A stretch of 64,000 nucleotides of DNA, from positions 1-64,000 of the forward strand of contig CAINED010000056.1 of the NCBI GenBank assembly GCA_903847605.1. Reading direction: 5' to 3'. This DNA is from an uncultured Hyphomicrobiales bacterium (GTDB lineage Bacteria > Pseudomonadota > Alphaproteobacteria > Rhizobiales > Beijerinckiaceae). Shown in pieces: positions 39,055-48,372 of the stretch. Below the pieces are notes generated by a model. That model was not told where the DNA came from and did not search any database. It saw only the letters and a list, made by a program, of their open reading frames with translations. The position numbers and the translations under genes were made by a program. How positions within the stretch are numbered: the first letter of the stretch is position 1; each line of letters begins with the position of its first letter.

Positions 39055-40836
39055 ATGACCGATAGCATTACCCGGCGCGACTTTCTCAACGGTGCGGCGC
39101 TCGCCATCGGCGCCGGGCTCACGCCCTCGTCGCTGTTCGCAGCCGGGTCGACGTCCCCGCCGGCGATGACGGGCCTGCGCGGCTCGCACGAGGGCGCATA
39201 TGAGGCCTCCCACCGCGTCGCCTTGCAAGGCGAACAGGTCGACATCGATGCGCTGCCGATATCAGAGCATGTGGACATGGCGATTGTCGGCGCGGGCATT
39301 GCGGGTCTGTCGGCTGCCTATTTTGCACGGCAGCGCTTCGGCGCGCGTCACCGTATTCTCGTCCTCGATAATCACGAGGATTTTGGCGGCCACGCAACGC
39401 GCAATGAATTCCGCTTCGGCGGACGTTTGCTCCTGTCTTTTGGCGGCAGCGAAAGCCTGCAATCACCATCGGCCTATTTCTCGCGCGGCGTATTCTTCGA
39501 TCGGGAGACCTTCGGCGAGGACCGTCTTGCGCCGGGCGATCCCATGCGCTGGGTGTCCGACGACATACCTCCTGCAGGTCGCAACGCAGACTCTGTCGAA
39601 GCTTTCGTCGCGCGTTTTCCTATGAGCGAAGACGCGCGCAAGCAATTGTCCGAATTGCTGAAGGAAGCGAGGGATCCACTGGATGCGCTCGCGCCAGAAG
39701 CAGCGGAAGCTTATTTGAAGAAAACCCCCTATCTCGAGTTCGTTGCCGAGCATTGGGGCCTTGGCGCGGAAGCTCGGAAATTCTTCCGCCAGCGCAGCAG
39801 CGATTTTTTCGGTTTCAGCATCGATTATGTCAGCGCGGCGGAAGCGCTTGCAGCCGGCTTTCCCGGACGTGGCGTCAAGACACCGGGCGCCGAAGCAAAG
39901 ACAGCGGCGGCGTCAGCCGAACCCTATATTTATCACTTTCCCGATGGCAACGCTTCGATAGCGCGTCTGCTCGTGCATGCCCTGATTCCTTCGGTCGCGC
40001 CCGGCCTTGCGCGCAGCCGTCGCATGCAGGATATCGCCTCCGTATCCTTCGACTACGCCAAGCTGGATCGTCCGGAGAATGTGGTGCGCATAAGACTGGC
40101 CTCCACGGTTCTGGCCATGCGCAACAGAGCCGGCGGCGTCGATCTCGTTTATTATCATGCGGGCGAAATGAAGCGCGTGCGCGCGCGGCGCGCGGTCTAT
40201 TGCGGATGGAGCATGATGCTGCCCCACATTTGCAAGGACGTGCCGCAAGCGCAGCGCGAGGCCTTTGCGGCCAATGTGAAATCGCCTGTTGTCTACGCCA
40301 AGGCGCTGATCGCGAACTGGACGAGTTTCGTTCACGCAGGCGTGCATGAAATCTATGCACCGTCAGCATTTTATGCGCGCACACGACTCGATTTTCCCGT
40401 CAGCATGGGAAGCTACAAATTTCCGAAATCGCCGCAGGAACCCATGGTCGTGCATTTCGTGCATGTGCCCGAGCCCGATGGGTCATTCGAGAATGTACGC
40501 GACAGGGCGCGTGCAGCGCGCGGGATTCTCCTCGGCCGTTCGTTCGCCGAATATGAAGCGGCGATGCGCGATCAATTACAGCGTATGCTCGGCTCGCACG
40601 GGTTCGACGACAAACGCGACATCGCCGCGATCACGGTCAATCGGTGGTCGCATGGCTATTCGTATATGGACAACACGCTTTACGACAAAACCGGAGACGT
40701 AAAGAATTTGGCCGCCGCAGCGCGCCAGCGCATCGGCAATATTGCGTGCGCCAATAGCGACACGGCCTACGACGCCTATCTTCATGCCGCCATCGACGAG
40801 GCCGCGCGCGCCGTGCGCGATCTGGCGCAAGGCTGA
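39055..40836 (+). CDS. Tat-exported FAD/NAD(P)-binding oxidoreductase
   Basis: A 593-residue protein. The twin-arginine signal SITRRDFLNGAALAIGAGLTPSSLFAAG at residues 4-31 implies folding with cofactor in the cytoplasm before export. A dinucleotide fold AIVGAGIAGLSAAYFARQ follows at about residue 78, then LVLDNHEDFGGHATRNEF, as in amine-oxidase-like flavoproteins. A C-terminal segment (SHGYSYMDNTLYD) matches a subgroup of alphaproteobacterial NAD(P)-binding proteins of unknown substrate. GGAG lies 8 bases before the ATG. Confidence 0.8.
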   Translation: MTDSITRRDFLNGAALAIGAGLTPSSLFAAGSTSPPAMTGLRGSHEGAYEASHRVALQGEQVDIDALPISEHVDMAIVGAGIAGLSAAYFARQRFGARHRILVLDNHEDFGGHATRNEFRFGGRLLLSFGGSESLQSPSAYFSRGVFFDRETFGEDRLAPGDPMRWVSDDIPPAGRNADSVEAFVARFPMSEDARKQLSELLKEARDPLDALAPEAAEAYLKKTPYLEFVAEHWGLGAEARKFFRQRSSDFFGFSIDYVSAAEALAAGFPGRGVKTPGAEAKTAAASAEPYIYHFPDGNASIARLLVHALIPSVAPGLARSRRMQDIASVSFDYAKLDRPENVVRIRLASTVLAMRNRAGGVDLVYYHAGEMKRVRARRAVYCGWSMMLPHICKDVPQAQREAFAANVKSPVVYAKALIANWTSFVHAGVHEIYAPSAFYARTRLDFPVSMGSYKFPKSPQEPMVVHFVHVPEPDGSFENVRDRARAARGILLGRSFAEYEAAMRDQLQRMLGSHGFDDKRDIAAITVNRWSHGYSYMDNTLYDKTGDVKNLAAAARQRIGNIACANSDTAYDAYLHAAIDEAARAVRDLAQG

Positions 40837-40862
40837 TCTTCGACTGCCTCGCCCCGGCGCAA

Positions 40863-41492
40863 TTATCCCTGCTTTTTCGGGATCAAGGCTTCGTCGATTT
40901 CCTGCGCGCGCTTGAAGGCGGGGCGCGACGAAATGCGCGCGACATAGTCCATAAAGGACGGGAGCTTCTCGATGATGCCGAAATGCGTCAGCCAGCCGAT
41001 CTGCCCGCCGGTGTAAATGTCGGCGGCAGTGAACGTGTCGCCGGCAAAATATTGCGACCCTTTCAGGTGCTGATCGAGCGTGTTCACGACATCTTCAAGC
41101 GATCCGTAGCCGGCCATGCGCTTGCGCTCCTCGGGCACGACGACGCCGAGCGCCTTGTTGACCGATGCCTGCTCCAGCGGCCCTGCGCCGAAGAACATCC
41201 AGCGCATATAGGCGCCCCGTTCCGCCGCGCCGATTGCAGGCGCGAGGCCCGCTTGCGGAAAGGCGTCGGCGAGATAGGTGCAGATCGCCGCCGTTTCCGT
41301 CACGACGACGTCGCCATGCTTGAGCGCTGGCACCTTGCCCATCGGATTGATGGCGAGATAGGCGGGCGCCTTCATCGTCGTGCCGTATTCGAGAATCTCG
41401 GTCTCGTAGGGCTGACCGATTTCTTCGAGCATCCACCGCGCCGTGCGGCCGCGCGATTGCGGATTGGTGTAAAGAACTAGTTTGGCTGACAT
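40863..41492 (-). CDS. Glutathione S-transferase family protein
   Basis: A 209-residue protein with an N-terminal thioredoxin-like domain (KLVLYTNPQSRGRTARWMLEEIGQPYE), the cis-Pro segment NPMGKVPALKHGDVVVTETAAICTYL that binds glutathione, and a helical C-terminal domain ending YVARISSRPAFKRAQEIDE. A Ser in PQSRGR could activate the thiol. It lies next to the P450 gene on the same strand, 88 bases from its end. Confidence 0.88.
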   Translation of the reverse strand: MSAKLVLYTNPQSRGRTARWMLEEIGQPYETEILEYGTTMKAPAYLAINPMGKVPALKHGDVVVTETAAICTYLADAFPQAGLAPAIGAAERGAYMRWMFFGAGPLEQASVNKALGVVVPEERKRMAGYGSLEDVVNTLDQHLKGSQYFAGDTFTAADIYTGGQIGWLTHFGIIEKLPSFMDYVARISSRPAFKRAQEIDEALIPKKQG

Positions 41493-41580
41493 GCTGAAGC
41501 CTTTCGAGTTTAAATTTCACTGTGAGCAGGAAACAGGAATTCGGTGGCGCAAGTGCGGCGACAGTAGTTCGTTACCACGT

Positions 41581-42750
41581 TCAAACATCCCACACGACCG
41601 GCGTCCTGAGCGGTCCGCGAAACGCCCAGCCGCCGAAGGTCGAGGGCGCTTGCGGATCGAGGCGCATATTCTTCAGCCGTGCGAAGAGTTGCGGCAACGC
41701 CACTTCGGCGATCAGGCAACGCGACGCCCATGCGCCCGCGCAGTAGTGCGGTCCCGCGCCGAACGGGATCGATTTCTGCAAATTGCGCGAAATGTCGAAG
41801 TCGTCGGGACTTTCGAACACCCGCTCGTCGCGATTGGCTGCGGCGAACATCAGGAATATCCGCTCTTCCGGTTGCAGCGCCACGCCATGCATCTCGTAGG
41901 TTTGCGCGACCCGACGCGGCGACATGGCGACCGGCGAAATCCAACGCGCATATTCCTCGAAGGCCTGCAGCCAAGAGGCTTCGCCGCGCATGATCGACGC
42001 AAGCTGATCCGGATGCGACAGCAGCGCCCACGCCGTCCCGGCGATGGCGTCGCGCGGCTCGTTCTGTCCGCCTGAGATCGCAAGCTTGATATTGGCTCGT
42101 ATCCGGTCGAGCCCGAGCCCTGCCTGCTGCTGCACGCTGAGAAGCGAATAATCGGTCTTGCCCGCAAGTTCTGCGATGCGTTCGTCGATATGGCGGTCGA
42201 TGGACGCAGTGCAGTCGTTGCAACGCGCCTCGACCGCGGGATCGCCCGCGTAGTTGGCGCAACCGTCGATCATGCCCTGGCTGACGCGGTTCATTTCGAA
42301 AGCGCTCATGTTCGTCAGGCCCGTGATCGCTTTCAGCGCTTCGGCTGAAACAGGCATGGCGAAGTCCGCGACGAGATCGGCTTTGCCTCGCCCGGCGATT
42401 TCATCGAGGACACGGGCCGTATGATGTTCGAACTGATCGCGCCAGACATTCTTCACTGTCTTAGGCGACACCGTGGGAAAGATTGCCGTGCGTTCGCTCT
42501 GATGCGCCTCGCCGTCGCGGCGCATTAGGTTCTCGCCCATCAGCCGCGTCATAAGCCCGCCCGGCTGCAGTGAGGAGAAGACATCAATCTTTTTCTCGTT
42601 GACGAAGATGTCGTCGCGCCGGGTCATCAGCGTCGCCCCAAGTTGCGGGACGAAGGCGAGAGGCATCTCGTTGCGCATGCGCTTCAGGTCCGAATAGGGA
42701 TCGTCCCAGAAAGCCTTGGGATCGATGTTATAGACAGGCGCTCCCGGCAT
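41581..42750 (-). CDS. Cytochrome P450
   Basis: A 389-residue soluble bacterial P450. The heme-binding loop is FGAGPHYCAGAWASR near residue 335 with the axial Cys. The I-helix reads ISGGQNEPRDAI, where the acid-alcohol pair is unusual (Asn-Glu in place of Asp/Glu-Thr). The ExxR is in EEYARWISP, and the PERF-like segment is ESPDDFDISR. GGAGGG precedes the ATG at 42750, overriding 435 bases of open frame upstream. It needs a ferredoxin and reductase that are not in the window. Divergent from a Bug receptor gene. Confidence 0.9.
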   Translation of the reverse strand: MPGAPVYNIDPKAFWDDPYSDLKRMRNEMPLAFVPQLGATLMTRRDDIFVNEKKIDVFSSLQPGGLMTRLMGENLMRRDGEAHQSERTAIFPTVSPKTVKNVWRDQFEHHTARVLDEIAGRGKADLVADFAMPVSAEALKAITGLTNMSAFEMNRVSQGMIDGCANYAGDPAVEARCNDCTASIDRHIDERIAELAGKTDYSLLSVQQQAGLGLDRIRANIKLAISGGQNEPRDAIAGTAWALLSHPDQLASIMRGEASWLQAFEEYARWISPVAMSPRRVAQTYEMHGVALQPEERIFLMFAAANRDERVFESPDDFDISRNLQKSIPFGAGPHYCAGAWASRCLIAEVALPQLFARLKNMRLDPQAPSTFGGWAFRGPLRTPVVWDV

Positions 42751-42975
42751 GTTCCCTCCGCGCGAATTCTGCGCCGGGATTTTGTCATGTTGCGGCGGCG
42801 GCGCAAAGTCCCGCAAATTATGATCGCCTGCGCAGATGCGCTTGCGGACCGATCCGCCCGGCGACGAGGAGACCGCAGGGAAAGCGTCCCCGGCGAATTT
42901 GCAATTTCCGGTTTGAATGGGCATTAATTGGGTAATCAAAGGCGTCCGGAAAGGTGCGCCGCAGGGGAGGAATGC

Positions 42976-44028
42976 ATGGTGGCCTGGAGCCGGAAAGCCC
43001 CATTCGTAGTCGCTGCGCTCTGCGCGACTTTCGGCTTCCTGACGAGTGTCCTTTCCGCCAGCGCACAACAGGATGACCTCGCCAGGTTCTGGCGAACCCA
43101 GGGCCTCACCATTGTTGTGGGCTATGCGCCCGGCGGCGGCTACGATCAGTCTGCCCGCGTTCTTGCCAGGCACTTCGGCAAGCATCTACCGGGAAATCCG
43201 ACAATTTCCGTTCGCAACATGCCGGGCGCCGGCACTGTGGTGGCCGCGAACCATGTGAACAACAACGGGTTGCGGGACGGTTCCCTGATTGCGCTTTATG
43301 CCGACCTGATGACGCTGGCGCCGCTTTTGAAGCTGCCCGGCGTGCAATTCGATCCGCGCCAGTTCGGCTGGCTGGGCTCGATGGCGTCGCGCGGGACGCC
43401 GATTGTGATCGTGCGTACGGATGCGCCGGCCACGACGCTTGAACAGGCGCGCGAGCGCGAAATCGTCATGGCCGCCAGCGGTCCGGACGCCACCAGCGCC
43501 TACGCTTTTCTTGCCAATGATCTGCTGGGCACGAAGTTCAGAGTCATCGCCGGTTATCGCGGCGGCACATCGGAAATCATGCTGGCGATCGAGCGCGGCG
43601 AAGCGCATGGGCGGGCGAGTCACGACTGGTTCTCGCTCAAGACAAATCAGAAGGAATGGCTTGACCGAAGATTCATCAAGCCGATGTTGCAGATGTCGTT
43701 GAAGCGCAATCCGGAACTGCCGGATGTGCCGTTGGCCTACGAACTGGCGGCGAACGAAGAAGCCCGTCAGATCATGGAGCTTGTCTTCGGCAGCGCGCAT
43801 TTTTTCCGGGCGTTCTCGACCCCTCCGGGCGTGCCTCCCGCGCGACTGGCGGCGCTGCGGGCCGCATTTGAGAAAACCAAGGACGATCCGGACTTCGTGC
43901 GCGACTGGACGAGTTCGTCGGCTGCCGGTGTCGATTATTCTTCCTATACCGAGATCGAGAATTTCATGAAGCGCGTCTACGCTTTTTCGCCCGAAGTCGT
44001 GGCGCGCGCGGAGAAATATCTGAAGTAG
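42976..44028 (+). CDS. TctC/Bug-family periplasmic solute-binding protein
   Basis: A 350-residue receptor with signal peptide (KAPFVVAALCATFGFLTSVLSASAQ) and the family loop IVVGYAPGGGYDQSARVLARHFGKHLPGNPTISVRNMPGAGTVVAANHV. GGGGAGG lies 5-6 bases before the ATG. It is the third Bug protein of the window and is followed 53 bases later by a Rieske oxygenase gene on the same strand, with which it is probably cotranscribed. Confidence 0.88.
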   Translation: MVAWSRKAPFVVAALCATFGFLTSVLSASAQQDDLARFWRTQGLTIVVGYAPGGGYDQSARVLARHFGKHLPGNPTISVRNMPGAGTVVAANHVNNNGLRDGSLIALYADLMTLAPLLKLPGVQFDPRQFGWLGSMASRGTPIVIVRTDAPATTLEQAREREIVMAASGPDATSAYAFLANDLLGTKFRVIAGYRGGTSEIMLAIERGEAHGRASHDWFSLKTNQKEWLDRRFIKPMLQMSLKRNPELPDVPLAYELAANEEARQIMELVFGSAHFFRAFSTPPGVPPARLAALRAAFEKTKDDPDFVRDWTSSSAAGVDYSSYTEIENFMKRVYAFSPEVVARAEKYLK

Positions 44029-44081
44029 CGAACGCCCGGTGCAGGTTCGCTTTTGAACTTTCGACAGAGGAGACCAAGACG

Positions 44082-45428
44082 ATGCTGTCCCCCGAACAAA
44101 ACGAACGCCTCACGCGCGTTGGACCCGGTACGCCCTGCGGCGAACTCCTGCGCCGCTACTGGATACCGGTGGCGCCGTTGGCGCAATTGCTGGAGAACCC
44201 CGTGCGAAAGGTGCGCATTCTCGGCGAAGACCTTGTGTTGTACCGGAACAACAAGGGTGGGCTGGGCCTGATTGGAGATCGGTGCCTGCATCGGCTGGTC
44301 GATATGCAATGGGGTATCCCGGAGGACAACGGCCTGCGCTGCCCCTATCACGGCTGGCTCTACGACGATAACGGCGAATGTATCGAACGGCCGATGGAAG
44401 CAACCCCCTGCGGCAAGATCGGGCGCAAGCTGAAAGGCTATCCGGTGCAGGAAATGGGCGGCCTCGTGTTCGCCTATATGGGCCCGTTGCCGGCGCCCTA
44501 TCTGCCGCCCTGGGATCTTTATGTATGGCCGAACGCCGTGCGCCAGATCGCCATCAACATACTGCCCTGTAATTGGCTGCAATGCCAGGAAAACACCGGC
44601 GATCCCACCCACAGCGTTTACGGCCACGGACATTTCTTCGAATATGTTCTCAAGCGTGAAGGTCGTTACGAAGAGCGCGCGGCCAGCGAAAAGCATACGC
44701 TGAAAAACCGCAAGAAATGGGGCATCGGCATCAAGGAAGTGACGGCGAAGACGACGCAATATGGCTTCGAAAAAAGCATCGTATATTCGAAGGCGCTGGG
44801 CGCGGACGAGGATCGCACGCGCCGACATTCCACCGTGATGTTCCCTTTCTACACCAACACGGGGAGACCCGGCGCGCCGCGCAGCGATTATCAGATCCGC
44901 GTGCCGATCGACGACACCAGCACATTGCACATAAGCTATCAGGTCTATGCTGCGCCTGAGAACATCCCGGCGCCGAAGCAGGATGTGGTGCCATATTACG
45001 AGCCGCCTCTGTTCGACGAGAACGGCAAGCCGATCCTCGACTATATTCTCGCGCAGGACGCCATCATGTGGTGGGCGCAGGGCGATATCGTCGATCGCTC
45101 TCAGGAACTGCTGGGCCGGACCGATGTCCCCATCGTTCTGTTGCGCAAGCAACTCGAGGAGCAGATCAAGCTCGTCGAGGACGGCAAGGACCCGCTGAAC
45201 GTCTTTCGCGACGATCCCGGTCCGATCCTGTTTGGTTCGGGGCAGGCGCCCAAGGGCTGGAACGAAGGCCAATGGGCCAATAGCGTCAATGCCGAAGGCA
45301 ATCAGGATTACCGCAAACTCTATCACAAGGGCTTCGCGGAGGACGACGTCGACCGTTACGGTCCCGCGGTCGAACTGGTGAAGGAATTGCACCAGCGCAT
45401 TGAGGAATTCGAACTGGCGAAGGCCTGA
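44082..45428 (+). CDS. Rieske non-heme iron oxygenase
   Basis: A 448-residue phthalate-dioxygenase-type oxygenase. The Rieske ligands are CLH (GDRCLHRLVDMQWG) and CPYH (LRCPYHGWLYDDNGECIERP); the catalytic iron segment is QCQENTGDPTHSVYGHGHFFEYV. GAGGAG precedes the ATG. The N-terminus is clearly similar to that of the Rieske protein at 13160, so the two are paralogues or parallel acquisitions. Downstream and convergent is an aldo/keto reductase gene. Substrate unknown. Confidence 0.88.
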   Translation: MLSPEQNERLTRVGPGTPCGELLRRYWIPVAPLAQLLENPVRKVRILGEDLVLYRNNKGGLGLIGDRCLHRLVDMQWGIPEDNGLRCPYHGWLYDDNGECIERPMEATPCGKIGRKLKGYPVQEMGGLVFAYMGPLPAPYLPPWDLYVWPNAVRQIAINILPCNWLQCQENTGDPTHSVYGHGHFFEYVLKREGRYEERAASEKHTLKNRKKWGIGIKEVTAKTTQYGFEKSIVYSKALGADEDRTRRHSTVMFPFYTNTGRPGAPRSDYQIRVPIDDTSTLHISYQVYAAPENIPAPKQDVVPYYEPPLFDENGKPILDYILAQDAIMWWAQGDIVDRSQELLGRTDVPIVLLRKQLEEQIKLVEDGKDPLNVFRDDPGPILFGSGQAPKGWNEGQWANSVNAEGNQDYRKLYHKGFAEDDVDRYGPAVELVKELHQRIEEFELAKA

Positions 45429-45446
45429 ACGCGCAACCGGCCGAAG

Positions 45447-46472
45447 TCAGGCCCGTTCGCCGAAATTACTCCGCCAGACGGCCTCGAGTTTCGAGGCCTG
45501 GGCGGCTGTGAAACCGGGCTTGCCGGAAACAGAGGCAATTTCCTCAAGTTGCTCCATCGAGGAAAATCCGCCGAGGGCCACAGTGACCGAGGGATGATCG
45601 AGAACGAAGCGGAATGCCGCTTGCGCCATCGTCAGATTGTTTTCGCGGGCAAGAAACGACAAAGCCATGGCCCGGGCGGCATTGACGCGCGCCGCTTCCG
45701 TTAGGGGATCCTGTTGACGGGCGAGCGGATGACGCGCGGCCCCCGCAATAGCCTGATCGGTCAGGAACCCGCCGGCCAGAGGCGCATAAATGGCTGCGCC
45801 CGCGCCGTGCCGTGCGGCGGCGGAAATGACATCGCCGAAATCGAGCCTGGTTCTCAGCCCTTCGGGCACGGCGCGTCCGGCAGATGGATTCAACAGGGTG
45901 TAGGGCACGTTGATCAGGCTGAAATAGCTGGCGCCGAGGAGTTCGCGGACCTCTTCACCATCGTTGCCGCGGCAGATGAAGCCGAGATGGCGCACTTTGC
46001 CGTCGCGCTTGAGACGTAGCATGCCGTCGATCGCGCCACCGGGTTCGAGATAGTCCGCAATCCCAAGGTGTGTGTACACCTTGCCCTCAAGTTGGGGCTG
46101 GGCCCTTGTGGGGCCGTTGTGAATCTGGAGGACGTCGAGATAGTCCACGCCGAGGCGTTTCAGGCTCGCTTCTGTCGAGCGCACGACATGACCTGCGATG
46201 TCGCCCAGATTCTCCGCGCGAATCTCGACCTTGGAGTTGAGGAGCGGACGATGTTTCAGTTCCTGCAACACGCGGCCCAGATTGGTTTCGGCGAGGCCGT
46301 CACCGTAATCGGGCGCATTGTCGAAGTAATTGATGCCCAGTTCGAGCGCGCGCGCGACAATCTGGGTCTGCTCCCGGAATTCGCCGCGCAGCATCAGGCC
46401 GGCATTGCCGCCGCAGCCAAAGCCAATTTCGGAAAGTTCGAGGCCGGTCGCGCCAATGCGATTGTATTTCAC
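45447..46472 (-). CDS. Aldo/keto reductase
   Basis: A 341-residue oxidoreductase. The catalytic Asp and Tyr lie in NYFDNAPDYGDGLAETNLGR; the usual catalytic Lys position reads LLNSKVEIR, and LDVLQIHNGPT carries the His. C-terminal VTVALGGFSSMEQLEEIA binds the cofactor phosphate. It resembles L-fucose or galactose dehydrogenase-like members of the superfamily. It lies 138 bases downstream of the selenoprotein gene on the same strand and may be cotranscribed with it. Confidence 0.85.
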   Translation of the reverse strand: MKYNRIGATGLELSEIGFGCGGNAGLMLRGEFREQTQIVARALELGINYFDNAPDYGDGLAETNLGRVLQELKHRPLLNSKVEIRAENLGDIAGHVVRSTEASLKRLGVDYLDVLQIHNGPTRAQPQLEGKVYTHLGIADYLEPGGAIDGMLRLKRDGKVRHLGFICRGNDGEEVRELLGASYFSLINVPYTLLNPSAGRAVPEGLRTRLDFGDVISAAARHGAGAAIYAPLAGGFLTDQAIAGAARHPLARQQDPLTEAARVNAARAMALSFLARENNLTMAQAAFRFVLDHPSVTVALGGFSSMEQLEEIASVSGKPGFTAAQASKLEAVWRSNFGERA

Positions 46473-46610
46473 GTCTGCTCCGCTGACCGGATTGACCGAT
46501 CAATCAAATCGAAACAAAAGATCGCAGGGCGATCGGGCAATCCCGTGGCGTGTATCATGGCGGCGATGAAGGGCAGGCGTAGCGCCTAAGCGCAACGAAG
46601 AGCCCGCGCT

Positions 46611-48245
46611 TCAGCGCCACGCATCCACCGACACCGTCGATGTCTTGAACCGCGTACCCTCGTAGATGCGCCATGCGCCCTGCGTCTGGCCGCCGGTCAC
46701 GACGATGTTGATCTCGTGCGGCTGATGCACCTTCACGAGTTCGTCGGGCGCGGCCTTCAGATTGCTGGCATAGGGCTCAACGCCCGCGACCGCGAGCGGA
46801 TGGATGAGGGTCTGCACCCACATCTCGTTCCAATATTCGCTCGCCGGGAGTTTCGCGTTGTCGGCCATCCAGTGGATCAGGTCCATGCTCGTCTTGAAGC
46901 CGCGATCGACATAGAGCTTGGCGACGATGGGATCCATGATGAGCAGGGGTGACTGCCGCGCGTCGGCGGCAGTCAGACAGCGCAGCATCTTGCCTTCCCA
47001 GTGCTCGCGCGGGCCGAAGCCCGACGTCATATAGCGCCCGCCCCGGAAGACCGTGACGGTCGAATCTGTCGGCTTGAAGCCGTAGCGCACGTGCATGGGA
47101 TCCCACGGGCTCGCTTCTTCGTTCTCGGCGAAGACGAAGCTGTAGGAGAGCGGATTGCCGAGCGTGCCCATATAGGTGTCGTCGGGAACCGACCCGCCCT
47201 GCAGATTTGCGGAGAGCAGGTTCCAGGCGCGGCCGATGGTGACATTGGCGTGCGAATAGGGGCCGGTCGCGCCGATCCCGGTGTTCATGCCGATCTCTTT
47301 GCGCACGGGGCCGTTGACGACGCCGATGCCCGCGAACGAGGTCGTACTGGAGTTACGGGCCGTGATGCCGCTCGACGCCATGGCAAGGATGACCGGGAAA
47401 TATTCCGGCTTCGCGCCCGCCATGACAGCATTGACCGCGACCTTCTCGACGTCGAATTCCCAGTCCTCGCGGAACGCCGTCGGGCTCAACCGCCCGACGA
47501 TGCGGTCGCGCGGAATGCTCGTGCCTTTCAGCATGGCTTCCACGCGCTCTTCCGTCGGCAGGTTGATCGGCAGGTAGTCGGTCCAATGGTTCTGCTCGAA
47601 CAGCGCCCGCAGATTGTCTTCGGTATCAGGCTCGAGCAGGTGCGTCTTCGGCCTGTCGAAGCTCAGACCCTTGAGGTCGTTGTCATTGAGCGGCGTCGTA
47701 AGCCCCTCGATGATCTCCTGCATGAACGGGCGTTTGCTGATCGGGTCCGTGCCTTCGATATAGGCGCGAAGATCGGAGGGCGACTTATCGACGAGCGGTT
47801 GCGGCACGAAGGCCTGGCGTGCCGTCGGCATGCCATTGGCGGTCGCGACCGACTTCGCGAGACGCGCGAACACATGCGTATGGATGGCGATTGCGGGGAT
47901 GCCCGCCTTTTCCAGTTCCAGGGTCAGCCCCACGACCGTGGGGCTACAGGTGCTTCATAAGCCTACGCCGAGAATGGCGGCGTCGCCGTTCGCGACCACC
48001 TTGGCGCGCATTTCTGGATCGTCGACCCAGCTTTCGCGAGGCTTGATCATAGGCGTCTTCACGGAGGGAAGGTGCGTGGCGAACCAGTCCTTCATCTCAT
48101 TCATGAAGACTTCGGAATTGTCGAACAGGCAATCGACGAGATAGACCGTCTTGCCTTCGAGATTTTGGAGGCGCTGCGCAAGCCGCTTGCCGGCCACCTT
48201 GGGCGCATAACCGCGCGGATCGTAGACTGCGATTTTGCCGGACAT
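46611..48245 (-). CDS. UGSC-family selenoprotein, selenocysteine at an in-frame UGA (Sec97)
   Basis: One 544-residue protein results if the TGA at 47957-47955 is read as selenocysteine; a usual gene caller would give a 96-residue fragment and a separate downstream piece starting at a GTG. Both pieces are in one frame with seven sense codons between the TGA and that GTG. The residues around it are G-V-G-L-U-S-T-C-S, matching the U-x-x-C redox motif of the UGSC (seleno)protein family, here U-S-T-C rather than U-G-S-C. A perfect hairpin follows the UGA (see the separate entry), and selA, selB, selC and selD lie within 10 kb. GGAGGAG precedes ATG 48245. The large C-terminal region is conserved-looking but uncharacterised. 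The enzymatic role is unknown; a thiol/selenol redox or hydrolytic role in the adjacent catabolic cluster is conjecture. Read-through itself is inferred. Confidence 0.88.
47926..47957 (-). promoter_or_regulatory. UGA plus bacterial SECIS element of the UGSC gene
   Basis: On the coding strand the UGA (47957-47955) is followed after nine bases by AGCCCCAC, the tetraloop GGUC and GUGGGGCU: a perfect 8-bp stem (47945-47938 with 47933-47926). The loop begins 17 bases after the UGA. This spacing and a G-U-bearing apical loop are what bacterial SelB needs; GGUC also occurs in the loop of the E. coli fdhF SECIS. Confidence 0.85.
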
Positions 48246-48372
48246 GGACTCCTCCGAAATTTTCATCAGTGTTGCGCCCGCCGGGCCGCGCCGTCAAGCT
48301 CTTCGCACAGGCCATTTGCCCGCGGAAGTGGAACGAAATAGGCTCGTTCCCGGGAGCGTTAGAGGGGCCAAA

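Noticed and set aside
43977-45392. A 471-codon open frame on the minus strand
   Set aside because: Antisense shadow of the Rieske oxygenase gene, whose iron-binding motifs and ribosome-binding site are clear.
46611-47933. Reading the 3' part of the UGSC gene as a separate GTG-started gene and the 5' part as a 96-residue gene or pseudogene
   Set aside because: Both parts are in the same frame with only one TGA between them, the TGA falls at the redox position of a known Sec family, a SECIS-like hairpin follows, and the Sec machinery is adjacent.
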